This document shows positions 53,199 through 62,982 of a DNA stretch of 64,000 nt, in pieces. The translations under genes were made by a program, and so were the position numbers. The notes beneath the pieces were generated by a model. That model did no database searches. It was not told the origin of the DNA and worked only from the letters and a program-made list of their open reading frames with translations. This DNA is from Brevundimonas pishanensis (lineage in GTDB: Bacteria; Pseudomonadota; Alphaproteobacteria; Caulobacterales; Caulobacteraceae): the NCBI RefSeq assembly GCF_022750635.1, contig NZ_JAJKBG010000001.1, forward strand, positions 248,001 through 312,000, read 5' to 3'. Within the stretch, counting starts at the first letter, position 1. Every line of letters begins with the position of its first letter.

Positions 53199-53831
53199 AT
53201 GTCCAATCTGCCCGTCGACCCGCATCTGTATGTGACCTATCTGGGGGCCATGGCCGTGATGGCGTTTACGCCCGGACCGGCCAATGTATTTGCCATCGCC
53301 ACGGGCATGCAGCGCGGCAAGCTGGCGGCGCTGTGGGCGGTACTGGGTATGAATCTGGCCACCCTGACGTGGTTTGGGGCCGCCGCCCTTGGTCTGGGTG
53401 CACTGGTCAAAGCTTTCCCGGCCGCATTCAAGCTGATTGCCATCGGCGGAGCGCTATACGTCGCGTGGCTAGGCATCAAATCCCTGATCAAGGCCTTCAA
53501 TCCCATCGGTGGTCTTTCCAAGGCCGTGCTGAGCAAAACCCGCAGTCCGGTTTTGGACGGGTTTCTGGTGCAGATCGCCAATCCCAAGGCTATTCTATTT
53601 TTCACGGCCGTACTGCCGCCCTTCCTGTCGCTGGACAGGCCGATCGGTCCCCAGCTGATGCTCTTGGGTGCAGGGACGATTGGCTTCGATGTCATCGCTA
53701 TGTGTTGCTACGGACTGGGCGGCGCGGCCATTGCCCGCATGATGCAGAAGCCCTCCTTCCGGCGAGGTTTCGACATTGCTGTGGGGGTGTTGCTGCTTTT
53801 GGCAGCGGGCCTGATTGCGGCACGCTTGTGA
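53199..53831 (+). CDS. LysE/RhtB family translocator
   Basis: A 210-residue exporter with about six membrane segments. The family N-terminus MAFTPGPANVFAIATGMQRG and the central FLVQIANPKAILFFTAVLPPF are diagnostic. Members export amino acids such as lysine, homoserine or threonine; the substrate here is unknown. It is a single gene, followed by a lipoprotein gene on the same strand. Confidence 0.93.
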   Translation: MSNLPVDPHLYVTYLGAMAVMAFTPGPANVFAIATGMQRGKLAALWAVLGMNLATLTWFGAAALGLGALVKAFPAAFKLIAIGGALYVAWLGIKSLIKAFNPIGGLSKAVLSKTRSPVLDGFLVQIANPKAILFFTAVLPPFLSLDRPIGPQLMLLGAGTIGFDVIAMCCYGLGGAAIARMMQKPSFRRGFDIAVGVLLLLAAGLIAARL

Positions 53832-53915
53832 AGCGCCTAGCTTTAGTGTTGGAACACCGGCGTTCACGCCCCGTTCAGACGGCATAATGTTCTCTGGGAC
53901 CAAGGAGAGACTTCC

Positions 53916-54470
53916 ATGAAGATACTTCGCAGAACTCCCATTGCTCTGGCTCTGGTCGGCGCTCTGGCACTCGGCGCCTGCGCAACGGCGACGCCCTATC
54001 AGCCTGCCGGCTATAACGGCCAGCGCGGCGGCTATTCCGAGCAGCGTCTGGAATCGGACCGTTTCCGTGTCAGCTTCGCAGGTAACTCTGTGACCTCGCG
54101 CGACCAAGTCGAGATGTCGCTGCTGCTGCGCGCTGCAGAACTGACCGTCGAGCAGGGCTACGACTGGTTCCAGACAGTGGACCGCGCTACTGACCGCGAC
54201 ACCCGTTATGTCGCCCAGCCGGACCCCTTCTATTACGACCGCTATCGCCCGTTCTGGGGTCCGCGTTGGCGCTACTACAACCGCGGCATGTGGAGCCCGT
54301 GGGGTTCGCCGTGGGGTCCGGAGGTCGATATCCAGCGTATCGACCGCTATGAAGCCACCGCCGAGATCAAGATGGGCCGCGGCGCTAAACCGGCAGGCAA
54401 CAACGATGCCTTTAACGCCCGTGAAGTGATCGAGAATCTGTCGTCTCGGGTCACGCGCCCGCGCAGCTAA
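53916..54470 (+). CDS. CC0125/CC1285-type lipoprotein
   Basis: A 184-residue lipoprotein. The lipobox is LALGACATA, with Cys 22 as the lipidated residue. The mature part (LESDRFRVSFAGNSVTSRDQVEMSLLLRAAELTVEQGYDWFQ, then a Tyr/Trp/Pro-rich stretch) fits a family first described in Caulobacter. It is probably an outer-membrane-associated protein of unknown role. The gene has a good AGGAGA ribosome-binding site and ends at a hairpin terminator. Confidence 0.85.
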   Translation: MKILRRTPIALALVGALALGACATATPYQPAGYNGQRGGYSEQRLESDRFRVSFAGNSVTSRDQVEMSLLLRAAELTVEQGYDWFQTVDRATDRDTRYVAQPDPFYYDRYRPFWGPRWRYYNRGMWSPWGSPWGPEVDIQRIDRYEATAEIKMGRGAKPAGNNDAFNAREVIENLSSRVTRPRS

Positions 54471-54505
54471 CCGACTTCTCCCCGAAGCCCTTCAATACGG
54501 GTTTC

Positions 54506-54540
54506 ACGCCCTGACAGCCCTGCTGTCAGGGCGTCGCTTT
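54506..54540 (+). terminator. hairpin terminator of the lipoprotein gene
   Basis: The 12-bp stem ACGCCCTGACAG / CTGTCAGGGCGT with a short loop is followed by CGCTTT. The weak T-run lowers confidence; it lies between convergent genes. Confidence 0.7.
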
Positions 54541-54541
54541 A

Positions 54542-55339
54542 TCAGACGTCCAGATCCATCACGACTGGAGCGTGATCGCTAGGCTGCTGCCATTCGCGAA
54601 CGGTATCCAGAACACGGGCGCTACCCTTCACCACGGCTGAACTTAGGCCCGGCGAGGTCCACAGGTGATCAAGCCGCAGGCCTCTATTCGACACCCGGAA
54701 GTCCTTGGCGCGATAGCTCCACCAACTGGCGAGTTTCATCGGCTCAGGATGCTGGTCGCGCAGTACGTCGAGGAAGCCGCCTGCATCCTGAAGACGGTAC
54801 AGCGTCTCGATCTCTATCGGCGTATGACTGACCACCTTCAGCATGTGACGGTGGTTCCAGACGTCATATTCGCCCGGTGCGATATTGAAGTCGCCTGCGA
54901 GAACCAGCGGAGCCTGTTTGTCGCGGCGCGCGGCCTCTGCGGTCAGACGCTCATAGAAGTCCATCTTGTGATCGAACTTCGGGTTCAGCGCGCGATCAGG
55001 GATGTCGCCGCCCGCCGGAATGTAGAAGTTCTGGATCTCGACCCCTTTGACCATCACCGCGACGTTGCGCGCGTGCTTTTCGCGGCAGACGTCGAGGACT
55101 GGCGCTTCGGCAATCGGAAACCGGCTGGCGATGGCGACACCGTGCCAGCCTTTTTGGCCGCCGACCTTGAGGTACGGCATGCCCATATCGATGAAGGCCT
55201 GACGCGGGAACTGGTCCTCCGTGCATTTGATCTCCTGCAGGCACAAGACGTCGGGCGCGTATTCGGAAACGAAACGCGACACCTGATCGATGCGCAGACG
55301 GACCGAGTTGATATTCCAGGTAACGATGCGAAGGGCCAT
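54542..55339 (-). CDS. xthA: exodeoxyribonuclease III
   Basis: A 265-residue AP endonuclease / 3'-5' exonuclease. Catalytic residues lie in VTWNINSVRLR (Asn), LCLQEIKC (Glu), LAGDFNIAPGEYDVWN (Asp, Asn) and the C-terminal RLDHLWTS and SDHAPVVMDLDV (Asp, His). It acts in base-excision repair, as does endonuclease III encoded at 31892-32647. It is transcribed alone and follows the lolA terminator. Confidence 0.96.
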   Translation of the reverse strand: MALRIVTWNINSVRLRIDQVSRFVSEYAPDVLCLQEIKCTEDQFPRQAFIDMGMPYLKVGGQKGWHGVAIASRFPIAEAPVLDVCREKHARNVAVMVKGVEIQNFYIPAGGDIPDRALNPKFDHKMDFYERLTAEAARRDKQAPLVLAGDFNIAPGEYDVWNHRHMLKVVSHTPIEIETLYRLQDAGGFLDVLRDQHPEPMKLASWWSYRAKDFRVSNRGLRLDHLWTSPGLSSAVVKGSARVLDTVREWQQPSDHAPVVMDLDV

Positions 55340-55375
55340 GGCCGCGCTTTAGCAGTGGCAGGCCCCCTACGTCCA

Positions 55376-55408
55376 AAAAGAAACGCCCGGGACATGTGCC
55401 CCGGGCGT
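55376..55408 (-). terminator. intrinsic terminator of lolA
   Basis: On the minus strand, ACGCCCGGG / CCCGGGCGT with an 8-base loop is followed by TTCTTTTT, about 20 bases after the lolA stop. Confidence 0.9.
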
Positions 55409-55429
55409 GAAACCTTGGATGAGAGCCCT

Positions 55430-56062
55430 TTAGTTCCGCGACGGACGACGGGTCGGGTCGCGCAACTGGAACAGACTGTTGGCCAGTCCCGATGCGGGCT
55501 GCAGCGAAGTCAACTGAACACGAGTGCGGGCCCCTTGGGCATCGGAGATGGTCCATTCCTGGAGGCGACCGCCAGCGAACGACAGGATCACCGAACCCTC
55601 GTTCGGACGACGGGCGTCACGAGCGGTGATGGCATAGGCCCCCGACGACATGCGAGTCACGCGGTCAATCCGCACGCCTTGGTCCAGACGGACGTTACGG
55701 GCGAGGAAGGTCGACAGCGGGGTCTGGGCCAGCGGCACCTGACGGAAACTGTTCAGGCGCGGATCGTAGCGGTTGACGTTGTTACCGTCGGCCACGACCA
55801 GAAGCCCGGCCGGATTGGTGTACTCGAAGCGCATCTTGCCCGGACGGGACAGCCAGAAGCGGCCTTCGCGGCGCTGGTTGTTCGGACCCGTCTCGACGAA
55901 GGTCCCTTGGGCACCCGTCAGATTGGTCAGATAGGTCTGGGCTTCACGCAGGACAGCCTGATCGTCAGCCGAGAGGGTCGATTGCGCGGTCGCGGGCGCA
56001 ACAACGAATGCAGCAACCATAGCGGCGGCCCCAAGGCCTAGAGCACGTCGAGAAAGCATCAT
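55430..56062 (-). CDS. lolA: outer-membrane lipoprotein carrier protein LolA
   Basis: A 210-residue periplasmic chaperone that moves lipoproteins from LolCDE to the outer membrane. A signal peptide (SRRALGLGAAAMVAAFVVAPATA) ends near residue 26. Family blocks are AQTYLTNLTGAQGTFVE, GRFWLSRPGKMRFEYTNP and LLVVADGNNVNRYDP. It lies downstream of ftsK, the same neighbourhood as in many proteobacteria, but ~300 bases separate them. Either of two adjacent ATGs may be used. Confidence 0.93.
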   Translation of the reverse strand: MMLSRRALGLGAAAMVAAFVVAPATAQSTLSADDQAVLREAQTYLTNLTGAQGTFVETGPNNQRREGRFWLSRPGKMRFEYTNPAGLLVVADGNNVNRYDPRLNSFRQVPLAQTPLSTFLARNVRLDQGVRIDRVTRMSSGAYAITARDARRPNEGSVILSFAGGRLQEWTISDAQGARTRVQLTSLQPASGLANSLFQLRDPTRRPSRN

Positions 56063-56342
56063 GTCTTAGTCTCCCATTCGGGATTATCGAGACCCCCACC
56101 CTGCCCCGTCGGCTTGGCGTCCTCATGACCCAAGGCAGACCATATTCCGGCGGTAGAATGAAGAGGTGTTCAGGTAGATTTATGCCCGTTCATTCACGGA
56201 CGCTCGTCAACCAAACGAGCAAGGTCAGACGCCGTTCCTCGAAGAACCAAAGCCAGCCAAAAGGGCCCCTCAAGGATGCACTCAAGCAGAGAGCTTCCGC
56301 GAAGCGAGCGTAGCGCGTCGGCGTAGCCGACCCCTCAAATAC

Positions 56343-56369
56343 CCGATTGTCTGAAAATCAGACAATCGG
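56343..56369 (-). terminator. perfect hairpin over the ftsK stop codon
   Basis: A 12-bp perfect stem CCGATTGTCTGA / TCAGACAATCGG with a three-base loop; the ftsK stop TGA is at the top of its 5' arm. It lacks a clear T-run, so it may stabilise the mRNA end or end transcription inefficiently. Confidence 0.5.
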
Positions 56370-58862
56370 CGGCGGGCCCGCCAAAACTTCGCGTTTACCT
56401 GCATGGTTGGCGGCCGTAACGACGCCTTCCTGTTCCATGCGTTCGATCAGTGTCGCGGCGCGGTTATAGCCGATCTGCAGACGGCGCTGGACGTAGGAGG
56501 TCGAAGCCTTGCGATCGCGGGTGACGATGGCCACAGCGCGGTCGTACAGGTCATCGCCCGAACCGCCGCCGCCTTCGTCGCCATAGCCTCCGTCACCGTC
56601 GCCATCAGGCTCGTCAGTGATCAGGTCCAGATAGTCCGGCTCGGCCTGCAGGCGCAGGTGCTTGCAGACTTCCTCGACCTCGTTATCGCCGACGAACGGG
56701 CCGTGCAGACGCGTGATGCGACCACCGCCAGCCATGTAGAGCATGTCGCCCTGACCCAGCAGTTGCTCGCCGCCCTGCTCGCCTAGAATGGTGCGACTGT
56801 CGATCTTGGACGTGACCTGGAAGGAGATACGGGTCGGGAAGTTGGCTTTGATGGTACCGGTAATGACGTCCACCGACGGGCGCTGGGTCGCCATGATCAG
56901 GTGGATACCGGCAGCGCGGGCCATCTGGGCCAGACGCTGGACGGCGCCTTCCACTTCCTTGCCCGCGACCAGCATGAGGTCGGCCATCTCGTCCATGACG
57001 ACGACGAGGTAGGGCATGGGTTCGGGGCGGATTTTCTCGGACTCGTAGACCGGACGGCCCTGCTCGTCGAAGCCGGTTTGGACGGTGCGTTCGAAATGCT
57101 CGCCCTTTTCCTGCGCTTCGCGGGCGCGCTCGTTATAGCTGGCCACGTTACGCACGCCGAGCTTGGACATGCGGCGATAGCGGTCCTCCATCTCGCGCAC
57201 AGTCCATTTCAGCGCGACGACGGCCTTCTTCGGATCGGTCACGACCGGAGCCAGCAGGTGCGGGATGCCGTCATAGACGGACAGTTCCAGCATCTTGGGA
57301 TCGATCATGATGAAGCGGCATTCGGCAGGCGAATGGCGGTACAGGATCGACAGGATCATGGCGTTGACGCCGACCGACTTACCCGAACCCGTCGTACCGG
57401 CGATCAGCAGGTGGGGCATGCGGGCAAGGTCGGCGACATAGGGCTCGCCGCCGATGGTCTCGCCCAGTGCCAGCGGCAGCAGGTGCGATTTCTTGTCGTA
57501 CTCGCCGGACGCGAGCAGGTCGCGCAGGAACACCGTCTCGCGCTTGGCATTCGGCAGTTCGATACCGATAGCATTACGGCCCTGAACCACCGAGATGCGG
57601 CAGGCCCGCGCAGACATGGAACGGGCGATATCGTCGGCCAGAGCCACGACGCGGCCGTGTTTCACGCCCGGTGCAGGCACCAGTTCATAGAGGGTAACCA
57701 CCGGTCCCGGACGGATCTGGTCAATCGTGCCGCGAACACCGAACTCCTGAAGGACGCCTTCCAGCATCTTGGCGTTGGCTTTCAGCGAGTCCTCGTCGAC
57801 CATGCCGCCGCGCTGGGTCGGCTTGGTCAGGATGCCCAGAGACGGCAGTTCGAACCCGCCCTCATGTTCGAAACGGAAGGTCTGCTGGTCGATATCGACA
57901 ACAGGCTTGGGTGCCTTGGTCGCGGCGACCTTGGGTTCAGCCTCTCGCGAGCCGCCCTTGGTCGAGGGCGGGGCGACCGGAGCGGGCTCTTCCCACGGGG
58001 GGGCGAAGTCGCCTTCGTCCTCGGCGTCATAGGCAGCGCTGGCAGGGGCGCTGGTCGGGGCGACAGGTTGGCTGGCAACCGAAGCAGCGGTCGCCGCAGC
58101 CGGAACAGCGACCTCTGCGTCATTATATTGTTCAGGCAAGACATGGCGCGGTTTGCGCGGCGCAGCTGCGGCTCGCGCAGGTTCGGCCTTGGCCTTGGCA
58201 TTCTTGACCTTGGGCCCCTTCGCCGGACGCGCCACGCGAACGTTTGCGCCCTTTTCGGCGGCCCAACCTGCCGTATCAGTCAGATCGCGAAGGCGCAGCC
58301 CGACCGTATAGCCCAGCGACCACAGAGCGATGGCGCCGAACACCACACCCACAATGATTTTGGCATAGGGCACGTGGACGGCCGTCAGCCCCTTGGCCAG
58401 CAGGCCGGTAATACCGTCACCCCACAGGCCGCCCATGCCGCTGGCCAGGGGCCAAGCCGCAGGCGCGGCCAGAGCCGATAGCGCAGCACTTGCGAGCAGA
58501 ACGCCCATGACAGCAGCAAAGGTCTTCAGACGGGTCGGGTGCAGGCGATGCGGAACAGCATCGCCCAGAGCGACGCCAACCCCGAATGCCCCCACCAGCA
58601 ATACGCCAATCGCCGCACCAAGGCCTAGAGACTGCATCAGGATGTCGGCCAGTACGGCACCGCCGCCGCCCAGCCAGTTCTTGACCGGCTGCGTCGAGGC
58701 TGTGTTCCAGCTGGGATCCGCTGCGTTCCATGAGGCCAGCGCCACAAGGATAAGGGCGGCAATCACCGCCTGCGCAACACCGCGCACACGCACCGCAAAG
58801 GGCGCACCCCAGATGATGCGGAACGTGGTCCACGCCCGGTCAACAAGCACAGCAGCAGTCAT
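56358..58862 (-). CDS. ftsK: DNA translocase FtsK
   Basis: An 834-residue septal DNA pump that clears chromosome termini at division. The N-terminal domain has four membrane segments (about 20-190), then a Pro/Ala-rich linker (about 190-330) shorter than in E. coli. The RecA-like motor has Walker A GTTGSGKS near residue 488, Walker [11 protein letters not shown] and [12 protein letters not shown]. The C-terminal gamma winged helix ([27 protein letters not shown]) recognises polar DNA motifs. The ATG at 58862 has GGAGG 8 bases upstream; an ATG six codons earlier would include that site. Confidence 0.96.
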   Translation of the reverse strand: MTAAVLVDRAWTTFRIIWGAPFAVRVRGVAQAVIAALILVALASWNAADPSWNTASTQPVKNWLGGGGAVLADILMQSLGLGAAIGVLLVGAFGVGVALGDAVPHRLHPTRLKTFAAVMGVLLASAALSALAAPAAWPLASGMGGLWGDGITGLLAKGLTAVHVPYAKIIVGVVFGAIALWSLGYTVGLRLRDLTDTAGWAAEKGANVRVARPAKGPKVKNAKAKAEPARAAAAPRKPRHVLPEQYNDAEVAVPAAATAASVASQPVAPTSAPASAAYDAEDEGDFAPPWEEPAPVAPPSTKGGSREAEPKVAATKAPKPVVDIDQQTFRFEHEGGFELPSLGILTKPTQRGGMVDEDSLKANAKMLEGVLQEFGVRGTIDQIRPGPVVTLYELVPAPGVKHGRVVALADDIARSMSARACRISVVQGRNAIGIELPNAKRETVFLRDLLASGEYDKKSHLLPLALGETIGGEPYVADLARMPHLLIAGTTGSGKSVGVNAMILSILYRHSPAECRFIMIDPKMLELSVYDGIPHLLAPVVTDPKKAVVALKWTVREMEDRYRRMSKLGVRNVASYNERAREAQEKGEHFERTVQTGFDEQGRPVYESEKIRPEPMPYLVVVMDEMADLMLVAGKEVEGAVQRLAQMARAAGIHLIMATQRPSVDVITGTIKANFPTRISFQVTSKIDSRTILGEQGGEQLLGQGDMLYMAGGGRITRLHGPFVGDNEVEEVCKHLRLQAEPDYLDLITDEPDGDGDGGYGDEGGGGSGDDLYDRAVAIVTRDRKASTSYVQRRLQIGYNRAATLIERMEQEGVVTAANHAGKREVLAGPPPIV

Positions 58863-59006
58863 GAGGCGCACCTCCGGCACAGAACTAACCTCTGCTTGTG
58901 CCGGAACAGGGTTAACGCCCTATTTACCAGCGGTCATTCGTGACCTTGTTTCACCATTGATTACGCGGGGCTGGACCTTTGCCCCCTTTGGCGCGACACA
59001 AGACCT

Positions 59007-60257
59007 ATGAGCGGTTCTGATTACGACATCATCATTGCAGGCGCAGGTCTGGCCGGAGCGGCCTTTGCGCTGGCGGCGGCGCAGGGTGGACTGAAGGTTG
59101 TGGTGGTTGACCCCCAACCGTTCGAAAACCAGTTGGCACCCACGTTTGACGGTCGCTCAACAGCGATTGCCTATTCGACCTTCCGCATGTTGGACGCCTT
59201 GGGTCTAGGGGCCTCGCTTCGTCCGCATGCCTGCCGCATGGACCGTATTCTGGTGACCGACGGACAGCGCCCCAGCGCCTCAAGCCGTCCGCCGTCGCCT
59301 GCATTTATCCGTTTTGACGCCGACGAAATCGGTGATCGTAACGGTGGCGAGCCACTGGGTTATATGCTGGAGAACCGCCGCATCCGTCAGGCTCTGGCCG
59401 AAGCGCTGCCCAAGGCCGAGGTGGAAATCCTCGCCCCCGCAGCCGTTCAGTCGGTCAATGTCGAGCCGGGCGATGCCGAGGTGACGCTCAAAGACGGCCG
59501 GACCTTGAAAGCTCCGCTGGTGGTGGGGGCCGAAGGGCGCGGCTCCACCGTGCGGCGCGAGGCGAAGATCGACACCCTGGGCTGGGCCTATAACCAGTCG
59601 GGCGTCGTCTGCACGGTAAAACTGGGCAAGGATCACGGCAACGTCGCCCACGAATATTTCCTGCCGGATGGTCCATTTGCCATCCTGCCGCTAACGGAAC
59701 AGCGCGCTTCGCTGGTCTGGACCGAAAGCACGCGCCGTGCTGACGCCTTGAAGACCTGCTCGGATGAAGCTTTCCAGGCGCACCTGTACCGTCGCTTTGG
59801 CGAGTTTCTCGACAGCGTCGAGGTGGTGGGCCCCCGCTTTGTCTATCCTCTGAGCCTGCAACTGGCTGAAAACCTCATTGCGCCGCGCACGGCCATTCTC
59901 GGCGATGCCGCCCACGGGGTTCACCCTGTTGCCGGACAAGGTCTGAATATGGGCCTGAAAGACGCTGCTGCGCTCGCCGAGGTCCTGACGGATGCTCTTC
60001 GTTTGGGCGAAGATATTGGCTCGGAACTGGTGCTGGAGCGCTATGCCCGCTGGCGCCGCTTCGACAATGCGGTGCTGGCTGCTGGTTTCGACGGCTTCGT
60101 GCGACTGTTCTCTAACGACATTGCGCCTGTGCGCCACGCGCGCGACCTCGGCATGGCCATCGTCAACCGCATCGGCCCCATGCGCCGCGCCTTCATGCAC
60201 GAAGCCGGTGGTGCCACCGGCGACCTCCCTCGGCTTCTTAGAGGTGAGGCTCTTTAG
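59007..60257 (+). CDS. UbiH/UbiF/COQ6 family FAD-dependent hydroxylase
   Basis: A 416-residue flavoprotein monooxygenase of ubiquinone synthesis. The FAD-binding start is DIIIAGAGLAGAAFALAAAQ, the second motif is VVGAEGRGSTVRR, and the family signature is GDAAHGVHPVAGQGLNMGLKDAAALAEVL. Which ring position it hydroxylates cannot be told; alphaproteobacteria often use UbiL or UbiM variants with broader action. It is divergent from ftsK and converges on the Trm112 gene. Confidence 0.93.
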   Translation: MSGSDYDIIIAGAGLAGAAFALAAAQGGLKVVVVDPQPFENQLAPTFDGRSTAIAYSTFRMLDALGLGASLRPHACRMDRILVTDGQRPSASSRPPSPAFIRFDADEIGDRNGGEPLGYMLENRRIRQALAEALPKAEVEILAPAAVQSVNVEPGDAEVTLKDGRTLKAPLVVGAEGRGSTVRREAKIDTLGWAYNQSGVVCTVKLGKDHGNVAHEYFLPDGPFAILPLTEQRASLVWTESTRRADALKTCSDEAFQAHLYRRFGEFLDSVEVVGPRFVYPLSLQLAENLIAPRTAILGDAAHGVHPVAGQGLNMGLKDAAALAEVLTDALRLGEDIGSELVLERYARWRRFDNAVLAAGFDGFVRLFSNDIAPVRHARDLGMAIVNRIGPMRRAFMHEAGGATGDLPRLLRGEAL

Positions 60258-60406
60258 GGCCTCAAGCCGCAAAGCGGCTCGGGCGTGCCGCTACCGCTCG
60301 GTGCGCGGCCCCTCGCTGCTTTAGCGAAAGTACAGCCCCCAATATTCGGCCCGTAGCGCCCTGCGCTCAAGCCGCGAGCCCCCGCGGGGCATAGCGACCA
60401 AACCGC

Positions 60407-60438
60407 AAAAGGGCCGCTAGCATCGCTAGCGGCCCTTT
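60407..60438. terminator. intrinsic terminator between convergent genes
   Basis: The stem AAAGGGCCGCTAGC / GCTAGCGGCCCTTT has a short loop and A/T-rich flanks on both sides. It serves the minus-strand Trm112 gene best (TTTT on that strand). Confidence 0.88.
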
Positions 60439-60463
60439 GTGCGAAAAGCATAAAGCATGCAAC

Positions 60464-60661
60464 CTAGTCTTCTAGGCTGCGTGCATCCTCGACCAGCATG
60501 ATCGGAACGCCTTCGCGGATCGGGAAGGCTAGCTTGGCACCCGCCGAGATCAACTCGTTACGCTCGCGGTCATAGGTCAGACGCCCGCGCGTTACCGGAC
60601 AGATCAGGACTTCCAGCAGACGCGGGTCCACGGTGACGGGGGTGTTGAAATCATCGCTCAT
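60464..60661 (-). CDS. Trm112 family protein
   Basis: A 65-residue small protein of the Trm112/UPF0434 family: [29 protein letters not shown] and [17 protein letters not shown] are typical. Eukaryotic Trm112 activates several methyltransferases; in bacteria the partner is uncertain. Only one of the zinc-ribbon cysteines (ICP) is kept, as is common in bacteria. It is downstream of the LON-domain gene on the same strand with a 48-base gap. Confidence 0.93.
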   Translation of the reverse strand: MSDDFNTPVTVDPRLLEVLICPVTRGRLTYDRERNELISAGAKLAFPIREGVPIMLVEDARSLED

Positions 60662-60709
60662 GGTGAGTTTCTAGCCGTGTCGCATCAAAGTTGGAACAGG
60701 GATGTGGGT

Positions 60710-61372
60710 CTATTGAACTCGCGGGGGCGTATCTTCGTCCGAAGCACCACCGGCCCCGTCGATTTGGAGCAAGGCGGTTAGCACCTCACAGCGATCGCGC
60801 AGATCCGGAGCCTCGACCAGCGCCTGTTTTTCGGCCGGCTCGAACGGCAGCCCCATAGACAGGCTATTGATCAGGGCTTCGGCCGGTGCGGCCTTGGCCG
60901 TGTCCCAGTCGATATCCAGACCTCTCGCGGCCAGATAGGGGGCAAGCGCATCCAGAAAACGCTCGCGATCCAGACCTTCGAACGCGTCCGGTCCTTCCAG
61001 ATCATCCGCATAGGGTTCGAAGTCGGCCCTCACCTGACGATAGGGGGTCGTGACCTGAAGCTCTGTGGCAATCCGGAAACGCGAAATGCCGGTCAACGTG
61101 ATCAGATACCGCCCATCGGAGGTTTCAGCGAAACTGGTAATACGCCCTGCACAGCCCACGCGAACCAAAGGCGGGCGTTCGGACAGCGGACCTGCCGTCT
61201 GGATCATGCCGATGAGGCGCTCTCCTGCCATCGCGTCATCGATCATGTTCAGATAGCGCGGCTCGAATATATTCAGGGGCAGTTGCCCGCGGGGCAGGAT
61301 GATGGCCCCGGGTAATGGAAAGACCGGAATGACCTGAGGCAGGTCCGACGATCTTACATATCCCTGAGCCAT
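60710..61372 (-). CDS. LON peptidase substrate-binding domain protein
   Basis: A 220-residue protein consisting of only the N-terminal substrate-binding domain of Lon protease (VIPVFPLPGAIILPRGQLPLNIFEPRYLNMIDDAM, PLVRVGCAGRITSF, YLITLTGISRFRI). ATPase and protease domains are absent, so it probably binds unfolded proteins or serves as an adaptor. The ATG at 61372 follows AGGAT; the frame is open 21 codons upstream, into cnoX. The gap to cnoX is only 10 bases, which implies co-transcription and a shared proteostasis role. Confidence 0.92.
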   Translation of the reverse strand: MAQGYVRSSDLPQVIPVFPLPGAIILPRGQLPLNIFEPRYLNMIDDAMAGERLIGMIQTAGPLSERPPLVRVGCAGRITSFAETSDGRYLITLTGISRFRIATELQVTTPYRQVRADFEPYADDLEGPDAFEGLDRERFLDALAPYLAARGLDIDWDTAKAAPAEALINSLSMGLPFEPAEKQALVEAPDLRDRCEVLTALLQIDGAGGASDEDTPPRVQ

Positions 61373-61382
61373 ATTATCGATC

Positions 61383-62279
61383 CTAACCGAACAGAAGCGA
61401 AGACAAACGGCGACGACCGTCCTTGGACACATCACTCATGGTGCCGGCGGCTTCGAACACCGTCAGCAATTCCTTGCGGGCGGCCTGATCATTCCACTCG
61501 CGATCCGCTTCGATCACGGCGAGCAACTGGTCGACCGCGCCTTTAAACTCACCCGAAGCCGCTAGAGACTGGGCCAGTTCAAAGCGGGATTGGAGATCCG
61601 CGGGGTTGGCTGCGACGCGGGCTTCCAGTTCGGCGCTGGGGCCGGTCGATTTCGACGCGAGGCTCAGTTTAGCGCGCACAGCCTGAACGGCTGGCTCCTT
61701 GGAGTCGGCCGGTGCCATATTGATGGTCTGCAGAGCCTGCTCGGTATCACCGTCGGCCAGATAAACGCGGGCGAGACCGGCGATCGCCTTCTCGTTTTCC
61801 GGATCGACCGTCATCACCTGCGCAAAAGCCTGCGCTGCACCACCGATGTCGTTGAGCCCGAGCGATTCTTCGCCCAGCGACAACAGTTGCTCGATGTCGG
61901 CACTGGCGCTGGAGCCACCGGTCAGGCGGTCGATGAAGGCCTTGATCTGGCTTTCCGGGACGGCACCTTGGAAGCCGTCGACCGGTTGACCGTTGACGAA
62001 GGCATAGACCGTGGGGATTGACTGGACGCGCAGTTGGCCCGCGTAGGCAGGGTTGGCGTCGACGTCGATCTTGACCATCTTCACCTTGCCGGCGGCGGCG
62101 CGGACGCTCTTCTCAAGAAGAGGGCCCAGCGTGCGGCACGGGCCGCACCAGGTTGCCCAGAAATCGACGATCACCGGCTGGGACTTCGACGCCTCGATCA
62201 CGTCCTGCATGAAGCTGGCATCCGTACCGTCCTTGATCAGATCGGAGGGCGGAGGGGCGGACGGGTCGGCAAAAGTCAT
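61383..62279 (-). CDS. cnoX: chaperedoxin CnoX (thioredoxin-TPR)
   Basis: A 298-residue fusion of a thioredoxin domain (about 20-115) and TPR-like helical repeats (about 125-290). The active site is FWATWCGPCRTLGPL, the full thioredoxin CxxC, unlike E. coli CnoX which has lost redox activity; Caulobacter CnoX is reported to retain it. It protects proteins from oxidative aggregation and hands them to GroEL/DnaK. It heads a cnoX-LON-domain-Trm112 unit. Confidence 0.92.
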   Translation of the reverse strand: MTFADPSAPPPSDLIKDGTDASFMQDVIEASKSQPVIVDFWATWCGPCRTLGPLLEKSVRAAAGKVKMVKIDVDANPAYAGQLRVQSIPTVYAFVNGQPVDGFQGAVPESQIKAFIDRLTGGSSASADIEQLLSLGEESLGLNDIGGAAQAFAQVMTVDPENEKAIAGLARVYLADGDTEQALQTINMAPADSKEPAVQAVRAKLSLASKSTGPSAELEARVAANPADLQSRFELAQSLAASGEFKGAVDQLLAVIEADREWNDQAARKELLTVFEAAGTMSDVSKDGRRRLSSLLFG

Positions 62280-62362
62280 GGATTTCGGCTCCCAAGCGCG
62301 AAACAGTAAAATGAATTACCCATCAGATGGTTCTGATGGCGGCCAGACTCAAGGCCAAGGTG

Positions 62363-62911
62363 TTAGACGATACGTTCCATCCGTTCGAAATCGACCACGA
62401 AAGGCGAGCGGCTAAGGCTTTCGAGGAAAGCTCTGAAGGCCGCTTGTTCAAATGCCGTGGTGGCCGTGTTTTCCAACGGGTGGAAGTTGACGATGTCAGC
62501 CTGCCACAACCGGGCATCCAGAATGAATGTGACCTCTTGCTGCGGGTCATTGATCAGCCCCAGAGCCGTGACCGAGCCGGGACGCACGCCCAGATATCGC
62601 CAAAGCAGGTTTTCGTTTCCGAAAGACAGACGGTCCGAGCCGATCACCTTATGGGTGCGCTTCAGGTCAATAACCGTGTCCTGAGCTGCCGAGATCAGCC
62701 AAAGCCTGCCCTTCTTGTCTTTCAGGAACAGGTTTTTGGTGTGAACGCCCGGCATATCGGCCTTGAGTTCAAGCCCCTCCTCCACACGAAACACAGCCGG
62801 ATGATCGTGGGTGACAAAGGCAATGCCTTTGTCCTGCAGATAGGCCGTCAGTGCGGCTCGGTCGAACGGCGGGCAATATTCGGGTGGCGGAGAAACAGCT
62901 ACGTCAGTCAT
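62363..62911 (-). CDS. prolyl-tRNA deacylase (ProX/YbaK type)
   Basis: A 182-residue stand-alone editing domain that hydrolyses wrongly charged tRNA-Pro. Family marks are [29 protein letters not shown] (with the catalytic Lys region) and [15 protein letters not shown]. The whole protein fits the PrdX/ProXp-ala group of alphaproteobacteria, whose prolyl-tRNA synthetase lacks an internal editing domain. It is transcribed alone, divergent from the DUF6065 gene. Confidence 0.93.
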   Translation of the reverse strand: MTDVAVSPPPEYCPPFDRAALTAYLQDKGIAFVTHDHPAVFRVEEGLELKADMPGVHTKNLFLKDKKGRLWLISAAQDTVIDLKRTHKVIGSDRLSFGNENLLWRYLGVRPGSVTALGLINDPQQEVTFILDARLWQADIVNFHPLENTATTAFEQAAFRAFLESLSRSPFVVDFERMERIV

Positions 62912-62982
62912 TGCGCTTGTCTGGAACTATCGGGCCACTTAGGGAGATGGCGTAAGAAACCGATAGCCTGTGGAGCCGAGAC

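Noticed and set aside
56125..56313. 62-codon basic frame between lolA and ftsK
   Set aside because: It covers short GC-rich repeats, has no ribosome-binding site and shows no recognisable sequence.
60258..60406. GC-rich stretch between the ubiquinone hydroxylase and Trm112 genes
   Set aside because: Several short inverted repeats are visible but none has a T-run or a known pattern; no gene is supported here.
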